Of a stretch of 64,000 nucleotides of DNA, positions 39,401-48,444 are shown in pieces. The position numbers were made by a program, and so were the translations under genes. Below the pieces are notes generated by a model. That model had not been told where the DNA came from and made no database searches. It saw only the letters and a list, made by a program, of their open reading frames with translations. Origin of the DNA: Isoetes taiwanensis (taxonomy: Eukaryota; Streptophyta; Lycopodiopsida; Isoetales; Isoetaceae); contig JAJEKV010000034.1 in the NCBI GenBank assembly GCA_021234155.1, positions 5,160,028 to 5,224,027 on the forward strand, in the 5' to 3' direction. Position 1 is the stretch's first letter, and the number at the start of each line of letters is the position of its first letter.

Positions 39401-39660
39401 CATATAAATAGCTATAAATGCAGTTGTCATTTTCTTAGTCCAAGAAGGCACTCATTGTCTATTTGGACTCGAACTTGTGACATGGTGAGATAGTAACCCA
39501 AGAGCAATAGTGTTTGTGTTTATTCATAAAAGTTGCTATTTATTAAGATGGTTGAAATGTGTTACTCTATCATGTAGTGATTGTTATGTAGATTTTATTA
39601 TCACAAATTGGTGAGTTCATGATATTGTATTGGTCATCTAAAGTTGTAAGCAATTAAGAA
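33388..39660 (-). repeat. Tandem array of ~1.53-kb units (four, inverted)
   Basis: Using the landmark CAAAGATCTATAGTTACAGG, units begin at 33388, 35081, 36618 and 38143, giving steps of 1693, 1537 and 1525 bases. The last unit ends near 39660. Units 2 and 3 are near-identical over long runs; the first has ~150 extra bases shared with block B. Each holds an inverted B-box piece (GGACTCGAACT), the string GGGTTCGATTCCCTAA, and the ACATGCATGGGAAATGC region. No conserved protein is recognised. All units are in the orientation opposite to V1 and V2. Confidence 0.85.
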
Positions 39661-40611
39661 AGGTGTAGAATACGGGTGTTTACATGTTTGCGCCTACTTT
39701 AATGAATAGATTAAGGATTGCCGAAAGGACCGTAGGTTAGCGGGTTCGAGTGGCTACCAACCAATAGAAGCGACCAATAGTTTACATCCAATAATGGATT
39801 TTGGGCGGCTATTGGCATAGTCCGCAAGATATATTTGCATATACGGAATACCCAAACCCTCATGAGCGAGAGGTTTGCCCCTTAGGGCAACCCAAAAACA
39901 ATGCTAAAACTTCTGACCATTTTATATGTCATCATTATACTGGATCGACTTCCATGGCCTACTGTTATTTTAGTATGTAATGGGCAATAATATGGTGGGC
40001 AATTGTTGTATCTATAAAGGTTTGTGAGGTAGCAACAATGTCATTCATAATGGACATTAAAGTACTGAAAATATTATAAGATGATTTTGTTACATTGGAG
40101 AAAATAAAAAAGACATCACGACCCGGTAATTTTACATACATAATTATCGAGGCATTTGCCTTGTTGCTTCCAGAAATAAGCTTTATGTTCTTCTATAAAA
40201 GTGATCACAATACAACACTTACGTAGATATAAGACATCATTGAAGACTTCCATAATAAACTTATAAGCCTTCTTAATAATCCTCATGATACGATCCTGGC
40301 TGAAGGCAAGCTCGGACATAAGGGTATGTCTATGCAAGTAGTGAGTTATCGGGGACGGATAGTCATGTGATATGAATGGAAACAACCATATCCCTTTGGT
40401 TGGCACACCCTTGCCACTAGCGGTTTGTTTTGGTTGCTTGCCATCATTATGGATGGTCGTAATTACGCCATCGCAAGATCTACTCTATGAATTGCGGTTG
40501 CTACATTATCCTCCACACTATAAATTATAGCATCCACGCATGTTATTTTTGTCCCTTCCCACATGGCTACAATTATACCCATCTTTTCAAAATCTTACGC
40601 ACCCTTTTACG

Positions 40612-40776
40612 TGTTGAAATCTTTGGAGTATGTGTAAGGGGCACACATAAGGATGAGGAGTGCCGAAAGCCCATCAAAGGGTCGGTAGCTCAGTGGTAGA
40701 GTACTTGGCTTGCAAGCAAGAGGTCCTGGGTTCGATCCCCAGCCTGTCCACCCAATCGTAGAAACCTCATTTCTCA
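40612..40776 (+). repeat. TRIM 5' LTR
   Basis: 165 bases, TG...CA ends. Compared with the 3' LTR it lacks about ten bases around GACTCAGTGGAG and has a few substitutions; otherwise the two are the same. The tRNA-like segment occupies 40679-40750, close to the LTR 3' end. Confidence 0.8.
40679..40750 (+). tRNA. tRNA-Ala(UGC)-like sequence in 5' LTR
   Basis: 72 bases fold as a cloverleaf. Acceptor GGGTCGG/CCTGTCC has two G-U pairs and one mismatch. The D arm is GCTC/GAGT. The anticodon stem CTTGG/GCAAG has one mismatch, and the loop CTTGCAA has anticodon TGC. The T arm CTGGG/CCCAG is perfect with loop TTCGATC. The discriminator is A. Pol III A box (TAGCTCAGTGG) and B box (GGTTCGATCC) are both consensus. 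There is no encoded CCA. Because it lies inside an LTR and is duplicated with it, it is more likely a mobile promoter module or tRNA-derived passenger than a cellular tRNA gene, although it may be transcribed. Confidence 0.75.
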
Positions 40777-40779
40777 ATA

Positions 40780-40792
40780 TGGTATCAGAGCC
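40780..40792 (+). other. TRIM primer-binding site (initiator tRNA-Met)
   Basis: TGGTATCAGAGCC, three bases after the LTR end. It is complementary to initiator tRNA-Met and not to the tRNA-Ala-like sequence in the LTR, so the internal tRNA is not the primer. Confidence 0.85.
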
Positions 40793-40974
40793 ATGGTCCC
40801 AAATAAAGGGTGCTTAACCGCACCGGGATAGTCCCCCGTTTGTGTAGGGGTGAGAATGAGCAAAATCTTGGCCAGTGGAAAGCCCAACTCCCGCAGTGGT
40901 GGAGTTGGCCGAGGAGGGGAGCATGTGGATTGTGGTGAAGGCTGGAATGGATTGGTGTGTCCATTAAGGGGGAA

Positions 40975-41148
40975 TGTTGAAATGCTGGAGTATGTATAAT
41001 GGGCACACATAAGGAATGACTCAGTGGAGGAGTGCCGAAAGCCCATCAAAGGGTCGGTAGCTCAGTCGTATAGTACTTGGCTTGCAAGCAAGAGGTCCTG
41101 GGTTCGATCCCCAGCCTGTCCACCCAATCATAGAAACCTCATTTCTCA
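40975..41148 (+). repeat. TRIM 3' LTR
   Basis: 174 bases, directly after the purine tract. It contains the second tRNA-like segment at 41051-41122 and ends TTTCTCA, like the 5' LTR. Sequence after it (ATTCTGTCTTCAGAAAGAGG) rejoins the host sequence of arm D. Confidence 0.8.
41051..41122 (+). tRNA. tRNA-Ala(UGC)-like sequence in 3' LTR
   Basis: Same 72-base cloverleaf as in the 5' LTR, with two changes in the D loop region (CAGTCGTATAG for CAGTGGTAGAG). These weaken the A box GG and leave the B box, T arm and anticodon intact. Confidence 0.72.
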
Positions 41149-41519
41149 ATATTCTGTCTTCAGAAAGAGGCAGAGGTCCTTCCGGCGGTCCCCTTTTGGG
41201 CAATTTCCATGCACCACTTCCGGCTTCTGTCAGGAGTCACTATGCACATTGGCTCCATGTTAGGTTCTCGAATGCTGGAATGAAATTATAAAAGTGGTCA
41301 AGCACATTGCCATGCGATCCTATTTACGAAGCTACTTAAATGACATCTTTAAGATAAAATGCCTCAAAGAAACGCAGTCGCGATCTTTGAGAGAACTGCC
41401 TTGACAAAATGGTCTCAGCAATCGCTTTCGTGATTCTCTAGACAAGTATATGCTCTATTTTAATAATAAGTCTCTGTGAAAATCGTGGCCGCGGTTCCCA
41501 CAAGCAATCGAAAAAAACA

Positions 41520-43740
41520 CATCTCAATTCGAAGTCTGTGAAGGAAGATAGAGCAATTCAAACATGAGAGGGTCAAAATTGTCCTCTGCCTTCTGAGAAC
41601 CAATATTGGTTCCCAGAAAGCAGTTCTGATATAAAAACAAGGAGATCAATTTTGAGTTCAAATTCGGCATATAAGTAGTTCACGAGGTCCTCCATCCTAG
41701 AAAAATGTTTGTTGAATTGAATTTGATGTTGTGACTTTTACTTCTATTTTCAAATTTAGGCAATTTGTACAAATGGATAGCATTGCTGCATATGACTCGA
41801 GGTTGTCCTCCAAAAAATCACATTATGAAAGTTTATAAGGATGTGAAACCAATGCAAACACAAGCTCGTAGAAAGAGCAAAAGACATGGTAAAAAAAAAA
41901 AAAACGATATCTGTACCTGCCCATTACTGGTCCATTAGTTCATTCAAAAATTGATAATATGCTTATGTTAGTCCATTTCAAGTTGAGTTTTGGGACACGA
42001 GTAGCTCTTGGACCCCTTTGTTCACAAAAAATATTTGTTGTTCATTACCTTGAGGATTGTACTAGAGTAGATAGCATCAATTATACTATATCTTCCATGT
42101 TTATTTCTAGATTTGTGCCCTAAGGTGTGACTTTACAAAATCGCATCCTCAAAATATCTCATGTCAAGAAACCAATGCAAAGGAACGAAGGAAAAATATG
42201 AAAAACTTTTACTATAAAAAAATCAAGATAAAGGCTGCTATCTGCGAGTCCGATTCTGAGAACCATCATTGGTCCAAATGATTTGAAAGTTTAAAATCAT
42301 TAATGGTGCCACCTTAAACAATTTTGATGATTTTCACATATAGTTTACTTGTATGATTCTCTATAGGACAAAATTAATTGATTAGGTTAGCTTGCATAAT
42401 TTAAGGGTAAGGTTGAAGCACAAAAATTTGAGAATTTATGGGGCACTTATGACCAATTGAACCTACATGGACTTTCACTTACACCTTTCAAAAATCATGT
42501 GATCGAAGCTAAAAAGTCATAGTATCATTCTATGGGGCAAAATGGATAAGGCTAATGAAAGATATATGCTCTATACAATTGGTCTCTTGGACCATAAATG
42601 GTGATGCCTGCTTATAAAAATTAAAACCTTAGAAATGACATGTTACTTTAACATGTAACTAGAGATCTCTATTGCCAAGAAAGGTTTGTATCCATAAAAA
42701 ATATAATATACATGAAAGATAATCTACATGTAATATTATTCTACTTTGATAGCAATGCTTTGTAGCAGTAACACAGATATGAAGTTTATGCTAGTAAGAA
42801 ATAAGCAGATTTATCAATAAAACCATACAAACTAATATCAGAGATCTATATATATGTCATTTCTCATATTTTGAACTATTTTAAAGGTATATTTGGGAAA
42901 AAGTAGTCTCTATTTCTATAAACCAAAGAAGCATATATGAAATGTTTTGTGGTCTATTTATATATTGTCATAGCTAAACTTCACAACATCCACTTGAATT
43001 CATCAATAAACAGGAGTTTTGGACCTCTAATTGTGGAGTTGATCCAAACTTTTATGCTCTAATGTGTTAATCCGGCTGTTGTACATCATGTTTGAATTCC
43101 AAAAATTGCATGGTTACGCCCTAGTTATACTATATGTAAGTTGATAAGAGTTATGTTCTATGTAGATTTAAATAGAACGCATCATTTATTACCCACATGG
43201 CATTATGGATGGTTGTTGTTGGAGCATTTTAACATATACTTTTGTCCAGAATTATGTATAGTAGAATCTTTTAATAAATATTGAGGTTAACATGACTTAT
43301 GAACATTCCAAAAAATCATGAAACTATAGATCATATAGTTAGCAACTCATGGTCACAAGAATTAAGTCAAAACTTGTTATAATGAGAGAAATAATTCTTG
43401 AAGCTCAAGCAGCTTTTTTGAACAAAATAGAGTTTGGCTGCTTCCACCGATGTCAGATGATAGCAAGAAAACATGGGAACATAAAACTCAATGTACTCTA
43501 TGATAAACATGCAAATACCTCTAACTTTAGCAAGGCTTAGGTCACTTTATGCTAGAATTATCGAATAAAGGCGTTCGGACTAGTCGCGGCGCCAAATTCT
43601 CCAATGTTTGAGCAATCATCACAAGGTATAGGTGACCCCATTGGTCTTGAAATTCTCAAAAGTCATTAAGAAATAAGTCAAGACTCAAATGATGATGGTA
43701 TATTATAAAATTGAAATTTCTTTCGTGGGTTACATGGGTT
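41520..43740. other. Intergenic stretch, nothing recognised
   Basis: About 2.2 kb of AT-rich sequence without gene, repeat copy or RNA that I can identify. A short frame at 43349-43540 (63 codons) has no motif. An A14 run lies at ~41890. Confidence 0.45.
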
Positions 43741-44057
43741 TAAGTGCCAGAGGTCATGTGGGCCAGTTCTGGTCCATGGATCAGGAATGGTTCCAGGGAC
43801 AAGTCTAGTGTTAAAGTTAAGTTCTCAATTTGCGAAAGACATACATGACACTGGTCGTTACCGGATATTGATGGAGTAGCAATGTCGACAAGAGAGATGA
43901 ACTGGATCTGTACACCTCGAATAGCTTCGAGAATATTAACTATAGACGCATATGCGACCAATTTGTAAATAGGAACTTGCAACACACATTCCGAGGATCG
44001 ATTCTTGCCTTCCGAAACTCGTCTTGTCCAGCATGTAAAATGAAATATGATCGCCAA
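43740..44057 (-). pseudogene. ABCD-type ABC transporter fragment, copy c (minus strand)
   Basis: A minus-strand open frame of 105 residues. It includes ASIVNILEAIRGVQIQFISL and then VDIATPSISGNDQCHVCLSQ followed by IENLTL, the segment that leads into the nucleotide-binding domain in the other copies. It stops before the VEDLSLTFHEGEHLL exon, so the ATP-binding part is absent. Flanking sequence at 44161-44330 is the inverted match of 52800-52930. This copy is therefore a truncated, inverted piece of the same ancestral gene region. Confidence 0.6.
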
Positions 44058-44415
44058 AATGCCTCTCTATTTTGACCTGAAATGATCTTAATAAGACCAG
44101 AATAACTGCTAACACAAAAAACGCTGCAAACTCTGTTGCTACTGGTTTAATTGTCGTTTCTGCATGTAGGTTGATGAGGCACCAGAAATGGAGAACAAGA
44201 GAAGATATTTTTCATCAATGCTAAATATGCATTTTCTATACGTGCAATGTAATTGGTTTTACTATGTTGTAATGCTTTTAGTTATGGCCCATCAATGGTT
44301 GGTGTTGCTGTATTCATATCTCAATATGTATGAACTGAACTGATCTGTATGTTTCTGAACTGATCAGATCTGGCATGAAGTTGAAACACTTGTTTAATAT
44401 GCCTTCTTGCAGAAA

Positions 44416-44519
44416 GAACTCTTGAAAATTGCTCCAACATGGCAGAACGTTTCACTGCAAATGTTAAATGATCCTGCTACTGATTGGTTCCTGAGCATTC
44501 TTCAGCATGGCATCAAAAT
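44416..44519 (+). CDS. Candidate isolated host exon, family unknown
   Basis: A splice-acceptor-like TTGCAG precedes a 104-base open stretch reading KELLKIAPTWQNVSLQMLND then PATDWFLSILQHGIKM. It ends at an ATG|GTATGA donor. The chain looks like real protein, with both splice signals in place, and no repeat copy of it exists elsewhere in the window. I cannot name the family and see no neighbouring exon with certainty. It may be an exon of a large-intron gene or a captured gene piece. Confidence 0.4.
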
Positions 44520-44699
44520 GGTATGACGGGCAAGGGAAATAATAGGACAATCTTTGAAGCAGGGATTTAATTAGAAATCCCTTGAACCAAATGAAAGCAG
44601 GAAAAATGGAAAACGGAGAACCAAAATTAAAGCAGGGCAAATAGAAAACAGATTCAACTGGCGACATACCTTGTATGAAGCAGGGCCTTCACATGCAGT

Positions 44700-45500
44700 C
44701 ATTGAATTGAAAAAATTAGCCGATCTAACCCTATCTCCAGAGAGAGCCACAAAATATCTTATGCCTAGTGAGATCTACAATGATTCACAAAAATCCTGTC
44801 CAATCCGAATCTATAACAAAAAATTTTACACCTAGATTGATTGACAGTGATTAACCTAGCTGGATGCATACAAAATTGGGAAAAACTACAAAATACCCTT
44901 ATGTTTTGATAAAGTTTGTACATACCCCTAACTTTTCAAAAATTTACTAGAACGCGTGTGCGGCGATCCTGCATTAATCTGGGCGTGTGGAATGGGTAGA
45001 CATTACAAAGTAAAGAGTTTTTAATATAATTGTGGTGGGTGTATGTAGAATGGGAGGTGGTTGTGATTATGTTCACATAAAATGTTCGTTGTATCTATAG
45101 CATGTTAATTTTCTTGGATTGACGGTGGATAATGTTATGCAAAAGTGAAATAGCAATGATATACATTATGGAATCAAAGTAGTACATTTATAAGGTTATG
45201 GCTATAGTCGAACCTTGATAAATGTGTGTAATAGCAGGCACACGTAGTGGCACATGTTGACATGTATAGAAGCCCGTCTATTGTGTGGTTTTAAGTCAAT
45301 TGTTATTTCTATTTGTTGAAAATTTAGTTATTATCGAAGAGTCTAGTAAAAATTCTTTTCCAACCTTTAATCAAATGCAAGAAATCCTCATTGAATGCGA
45401 GAAGAAGATATATCAAATGAAGAAGATATATCAAATGTTCCGTTGAAACTTCGGTGACCAACGTGCATTGGTCTTGTAAGGTACATTGGTCGATAGTGGT
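44700..45500. other. Intergenic stretch, nothing recognised
   Basis: AT-rich, no gene signal. A minus-strand frame at 45324-45611 overlaps the reverse strand of the gene-X fragment that follows and is not believed. Confidence 0.4.
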
Positions 45501-45525
45501 GTATGGTTCCCACCAAATGTGTTGA

Positions 45526-45955
45526 ATGGAGCCATATTTGGAGCTCTTTAGTTTGGCCATATTTGAAGCAGGTAAGTACCCTGCGGTATTTCCTGGTGTC
45601 CAAATAATCATGGCTCTTATCGATTATGCAATAAGAATTGATCATCATGTTTACAATTGTGGTGAGGACAATCCTCGTGTACCTTCAGATAAGGGCAACT
45701 TTTTTGAACTTATCTTTAAACATGACATTACACTAAAGGGTTTGGAATCTTTTTGCTGGAGCTCATAACTGGGAGTCTAGCAATCAGCAATGCCCACCAA
45801 AGATCTATAGTTACAGGATGCTGAAGACACCAATCGACACATAAGTTTGATTTGAAGAGCCTTAAATCAATTTCCATTGGCATGACACATCCAAACCATG
45901 ACATACAGATCCAAAATTTTAGTATTATATGCCAAATCATCTTTGCATATGTTCA
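45526..45955 (+). pseudogene. Gene X fragment joined directly to its downstream flank
   Basis: Starts with the same sequence as 31330-31490 (GGCCATATTTGAAGCAG, then DYAIRIDHHVYN). At GTGGTGAG (~45664) it switches to GAGGACAATCCTCGTGTACC, which in the longer copy lies ~1.75 kb further on (~33250). It then follows the repeat unit to ~45955. The two parts share GAG at the joint. This gives an 80-codon open frame (45526-45768) whose two halves are normally far apart. It could be a microhomology deletion or the trace of RNA splicing. Confidence 0.6.
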
Positions 45956-45959
45956 GTGT

Positions 45960-46473
45960 TGTTTAGTGCAAGATTGCTTTATGGATTGCTTTAGCATGAA
46001 TGTTTGTTATTTATAGAACATTAGCTTCCTAATTGTTTTTATTTTCATTACTACGGTTTGTCTTATAGTTGTTTCTTTCAATAACAAGCACATAGAGAAC
46101 TAGTATTGTCCGATATAATTTTCTAAAGTTGATTGTTGTTTACAAGTTAACTTCTCCATTAACGTATGGTCAAATTCCTAAATCCGTCCTAATCAATGCA
46201 ATTGCAAATGCATATGAGTGCAAGGTTTCAAAATAATTGCACGGGCTATTGAGACTATATGATTGAAGTCTGAAGACGAAGACACAAGAGGGAACATCCT
46301 TAAAATGTCCACTACCAAACTTTACATGGTAAACACAGAATACATAGTAAGCAATTATGTTCAAGGGAATATTTTATAGATTTATTACATAGATACAAGT
46401 CCTGAATTGCTAGTGGAAGTGAGTATTTGCGTCTAACAATGTAATGCAACAATATTACCTTGTCAGGTTTTTC
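45960..46473. repeat. 3' flank of the GDSL gene, duplicated
   Basis: Matches ~16330-16850 in the same orientation, including GCAAGATTGCTTTATGGATT and the AATAACAAGCACATAGAGAA region. It contains no gene. It shows that the duplication covers the gene plus about half a kilobase downstream. Confidence 0.7.
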
Positions 46474-47400
46474 TTACTTATTGAAGACCAGGTCGTAAAT
46501 GTTAAAAGGCTCAATACACGAGGTCTTCCCAAGCCAAAATCTTTGAAAGATAATGTGATTTGCAACTTCGGTACAATGCTTACTATCCCAAAACAAGTAA
46601 TTTGATGGGTAAGGGAAATCTGAGCTTCCATTTCTCCCACACATAATCAGTGCATTAAATGGACCTCCGCCACAAGCAGCATTTATAGTGCTTACAAATC
46701 CTGCATGTTATCCCCATCAACATATTAGAAGCTCATATCGAAAGGATTAAACATCTAACATCAAGCTACCTTTGTTCTAAACCGTCTCACCACAACTCTC
46801 TCAGCATATTATTTATTCACTTTCTTAAGCATAGTCTATTCCACCTATGCTTTAAAGCATTCAAATATCTCATGTTAAACTATCTAGGGGGTTACTTACC
46901 ATGTTGCTCCCCATGGCTGATCAGTTGAGCCAAAATGTTGAAACTCTTGCCATAAATGATGCTTGCATTTGGCAGTTCTGAAGTAAGGTTTACCAGCAAA
47001 TCACTTAGGGCTGCATTGAACTTCAGGGCTAATTTATTTGATGCAGTCAAGCATCCAGTTTGATTTTGCAAACTTACTCTCAATCTACTAAAAGGGTAGC
47101 AACCAATATTCCCTAATTCAAGTACCACGAACTTCCTGGCTCCAGCATGATAAAGGACCTACAGATAACTAACGAATTAGATTACAGTTCTACAATCACC
47201 TTTGATATATATATAATAAACCTCTATAGATTCTCGATAAATCTGCAATGGAGATGATATAAACTCTGTCTTTGTAACGATGCATTTGGAATGTTGCATT
47301 TGAAGGTAATTGTAGCTGATATCATTGCCCCGATTACTTGTTACAAAACGAGGGATTTGGAGATCGAGTCTTTGGGGCTTGAGAATGTCCAAGCTTATCC
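46474..47400 (-). CDS. GDSL-type esterase/lipase, C-terminal three exons
   Basis: Minus strand. Last exon 46474-46700 (stop TAA at 46474), middle exon 46900-47158, and an upstream exon ending at 47222. They join in frame with GT-AG introns. The upstream exon has the block III motif RGNDISYNYL. The middle one has VLYHAGARKFVVLELGNIGC then YPFSRLRVSLQNQTGC. The last one has NAACGGGPFNALIMCGRNGS and the catalytic block V WDSKHCTEVANHIIFQRF, with the Asp and His three residues apart. Plant GDSL enzymes are usually secreted hydrolases of lipid or cell-wall esters, ~350 residues long. Here ~200 residues are clear. The N-terminal part with the catalytic serine (GDSL) is not found with confidence; a leader-like frame at 47334-47543 may include small upstream exons. 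A damaged duplicate lies at 16310-17450. Confidence 0.75.
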
Positions 47401-48076
47401 ATATAATCTGTTACCAAGTTGTTGAAATTGTGCGATTTGGTTTTAAAAGGCACCTGCATAGCAGCCATTGACATTATATCAGATCTGAAGAAGCCAAATA
47501 GAAACAAAAACATGAAAAAAGAGGTAGGTAAAACGTACAACATGGGATAAAGTAGAGTCTAGGAGACCACTTTGCAGAAGCAAATTTGCACCTCGCATGT
47601 GATCGGTTTGAGGACCAAGATATGGCTACGCCAATGGAAGAGCCATTGCCCGAAACGCAAAATATAAGGAACTTTTAAGGAAAAATGCTTGTAACTTTTA
47701 AGGAAAAGTGGTGCATGTTTTCAGGGAAAAGGGTTCACCTAAGAAGTCAGCTATGGTGCGGCCATCACAGAAACGGCGTGTGGGTGTCTGAAAATACGTC
47801 TTGCCATACCAGATAGGGCAAAAGAATATCAGCACCTAGAACCACTAACTCATTCTAACCGAGAAGGTTATATGGCCTTGTATAATGAGAAATCCAATTC
47901 GGCAGCCCTTTTGGCAACAAGGCCCGCTCCAAGCATTAAAGAATCGTTGGTCATAGCCAAGGATTGAGCTTCAAAAGCACGAGCCCGGGGCATCAAGGTT
48001 AGCCGTCTGGCCGGGCCGGAGAAGGCATTGCCGAGGCGAGACAGAAGGGAGGATCAGCCCATGCTCTTTTGCAGCC

Positions 48077-48379
48077 ATGGAAGCGAGAGCTCTCCATAAC
48101 TCTAACTCTAATGGAAGAAGTAAACGCCTGGGGTATGATTGTAGAAGATATTACAGACGCTTCGCTACTTGCCGCCGCCGCCCCCGCCCCATGCCAATCG
48201 GTCATCGCCGGAGGGGATTGCATAGCCATAGCTCCACTATCTTCCAAAGAAGACCCAAACAATCTCTACTGTCAGACATCCCAAATGAATCTTTGTCGTC
48301 TAAGTGTATTGAGTGTCACAAAACCCTAAAAAAGCCCAGGCTATATAGAATTTTTTATGGCATATTATACTTAAAATAA
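48077..48379 (+). CDS. Hypothetical 100-residue protein, basic, CxxC motif
   Basis: An open frame with a good start context (AGCCATGGAAG). It is arginine-rich in its first half (GYDCRRYYRRFATCRRRPRP) and ends with SSKCIECHKTLKKPRLYR before a probable read into intron. The CIECHKTL segment recalls the first half of FLZ (DUF581) zinc fingers, but the second CxxC half is absent. Competing frames on both strands are equally open because this stretch is GC-rich (48069-48329 plus, 47999-48262 minus). I therefore rate the call low. Confidence 0.25.
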   Translation: MEARALHNSNSNGRSKRLGYDCRRYYRRFATCRRRPRPMPIGHRRRGLHSHSSTIFQRRPKQSLLSDIPNESLSSKCIECHKTLKKPRLYRIFYGILYLK

Positions 48380-48444
48380 ATCAAGGCCTTCTATTCCAAC
48401 AAGAGGGTTGCCCCATGTCTGTCACGCCTTATCGACGGGCAAGA

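Larger units (their letters stand above)
40612..41148 (+). mobile_element. TRIM retrotransposon with tRNA-like sequence in each LTR
   Basis: A complete miniature LTR element of 537 bases. The 5' LTR (40612-40776) starts TGTTGAAAT and ends TTTCTCA. The primer-binding site TGGTATCAGAGCC (40780-40792) is complementary to the 3' end of plant initiator tRNA-Met. The interior is ~180 bases without a coding frame. The purine tract TTAAGGGGGAA (40964-40974) abuts the 3' LTR (40975-41148), which starts and ends like the first. Both LTRs contain a 72-base sequence that folds as a tRNA. The inverted duplicate of this region (~28163) lacks the element, so the insertion postdates the duplication or occurred in one arm only. 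Target duplication is unclear (TTACG versus ATTCTG), perhaps blurred by sequence error. Confidence 0.85.
39660..41520. repeat. Arm D' of the quasi-palindrome (right)
   Basis: Reverse-complement counterpart of 27720-28950, interrupted by the TRIM element at 40612-41148. Shared strings, after reversal, include ATGGCTACAATTATACCCAT and TTTCCATGCACCACTTCCGG. A 96-codon minus-strand frame at 40116-40406 (HDYPSPITHYLHRHTLMSEL and then FIEEHKAYFWKQQGK) is the best open frame in the arm. Its family is unknown. Confidence 0.75.

Noticed and set aside
39029-39451. 140-codon minus-strand ORF in the tandem array
   Set aside because: Equivalent frames in the other units are broken differently, and the SINE-like sequence runs through it. 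No protein motif is present.
40679-40750. An ordinary cellular tRNA-Ala gene
   Set aside because: It is repeated at the same offset in two LTRs of one element, has mismatches in the acceptor and anticodon stems, and shares its flanks with the LTR. It is kept as a tRNA-like module of the element.
41881-41910. Poly-A run as a retrogene tail
   Set aside because: No coding or retroelement sequence precedes it and no target duplication is visible.
48230-48262. Minus-strand FGSSLEDSG as the GDSL serine block of the lipase gene
   Set aside because: It resembles FGDSLxDxG, but the residues after it do not continue as a GDSL protein, the key Asp is replaced, and the plus strand is open in the same place. 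A chance match is likely.
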